DNA of 24,299 bases from an uncultured Actinoplanes sp. GTDB lineage: Bacteria; Actinomycetota; Actinomycetes; Mycobacteriales; Micromonosporaceae. This document shows, in pieces, positions 24,281 to 24,299 of the stretch (the first letter of the stretch is position 1; every line of letters starts with the position of its first letter). The notes below the pieces were generated by a model. It searched no databases. It was given only the letters and a program-made list of their open reading frames with translations, and had not been told where the DNA came from. The stretch spans positions 1-24,299 of the forward strand of contig CAKUMG010000007.1 of the NCBI GenBank assembly GCA_934667465.1, in the 5' to 3' direction. The translations under genes were made by a program, and so were the position numbers.

Positions 24281-24299
24281 AACTTCATGTGACTAGATG

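Noticed and set aside
23850..24296. 148-residue plus-strand frame at the right end
   Set aside because: It runs antisense to the small membrane protein, which has an SD site and two membrane helices, and its translation has no recognisable domain.

Overview
The window is about 24.3 kb of very GC-rich DNA. Codons are strongly G/C-ending, GTG and TTG starts are used, Shine-Dalgarno (SD) sites are of the GGAGG type, and there are actinobacterial signatures: a CBM2-Cip1 secreted protein, an ABC sugar operon without its own ATPase, a LacI-type regulator, and a CopC-CopD fusion. It is a chromosomal segment of a filamentous actinomycete. A Micromonosporaceae-like organism (Actinoplanes, Dactylosporangium or a relative) is my best guess, but this is an inference from gene content, not a proof. 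I see no rRNA, tRNA, CRISPR array or intact insertion sequence.

Layout. 1-147 is the tail of an FKBP-type peptidyl-prolyl isomerase. 227-3061 (minus) holds a copper-handling CopC-CopD protein, a STAS anti-anti-sigma-like protein and YaaA. 3197-6008 (plus) holds phosphoglucomutase and a zinc alcohol dehydrogenase. 6156-8594 (plus) is a ten-helix membrane GGDEF-EAL protein whose GGDEF domain is split by a repeat-built insertion. 8655-10685 (minus) has an APH-like kinase and a secreted cellulose-associated CBM2-Cip1 protein with a CebR-like operator. 10746-11734 is a scar: the 3' part of a short-chain dehydrogenase and an internal piece of a divergent LysR regulator, joined head to head.

11735-13412 is an arsenic cluster: arsR-arsC (overlapping, minus) divergent from arsM (plus), with three TATCGAA motifs between them. 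13551-14303 is a zinc-ribbon single-pass membrane protein, probably read from a leaderless message. 14304-17333 (minus) is an ABC sugar importer (two permeases, then the binding lipoprotein) divergent from its likely LacI-family regulator (17452-18462), with a perfect 16-bp palindrome as the candidate operator.

One base after the regulator gene begins the most striking gene, 18464-23761. It encodes a 1765-residue membrane-anchored NACHT NTPase with a very long HEAT-like C-terminal array, and it is the best candidate here for an immune or signalling ATPase. It carries two TTA codons. Convergent to it are a 71-residue two-helix membrane protein and a previously hidden 43-residue frame that overlaps it by GTGA and also contains a TTA codon.

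How the parts work together: the arsenic genes form a reduce-then-methylate route without a visible efflux pump. The sugar importer and LacI regulator form one regulon. The Cip1 protein is probably controlled by a cellobiose-sensing regulator elsewhere in the genome. The NACHT gene stands largely alone.
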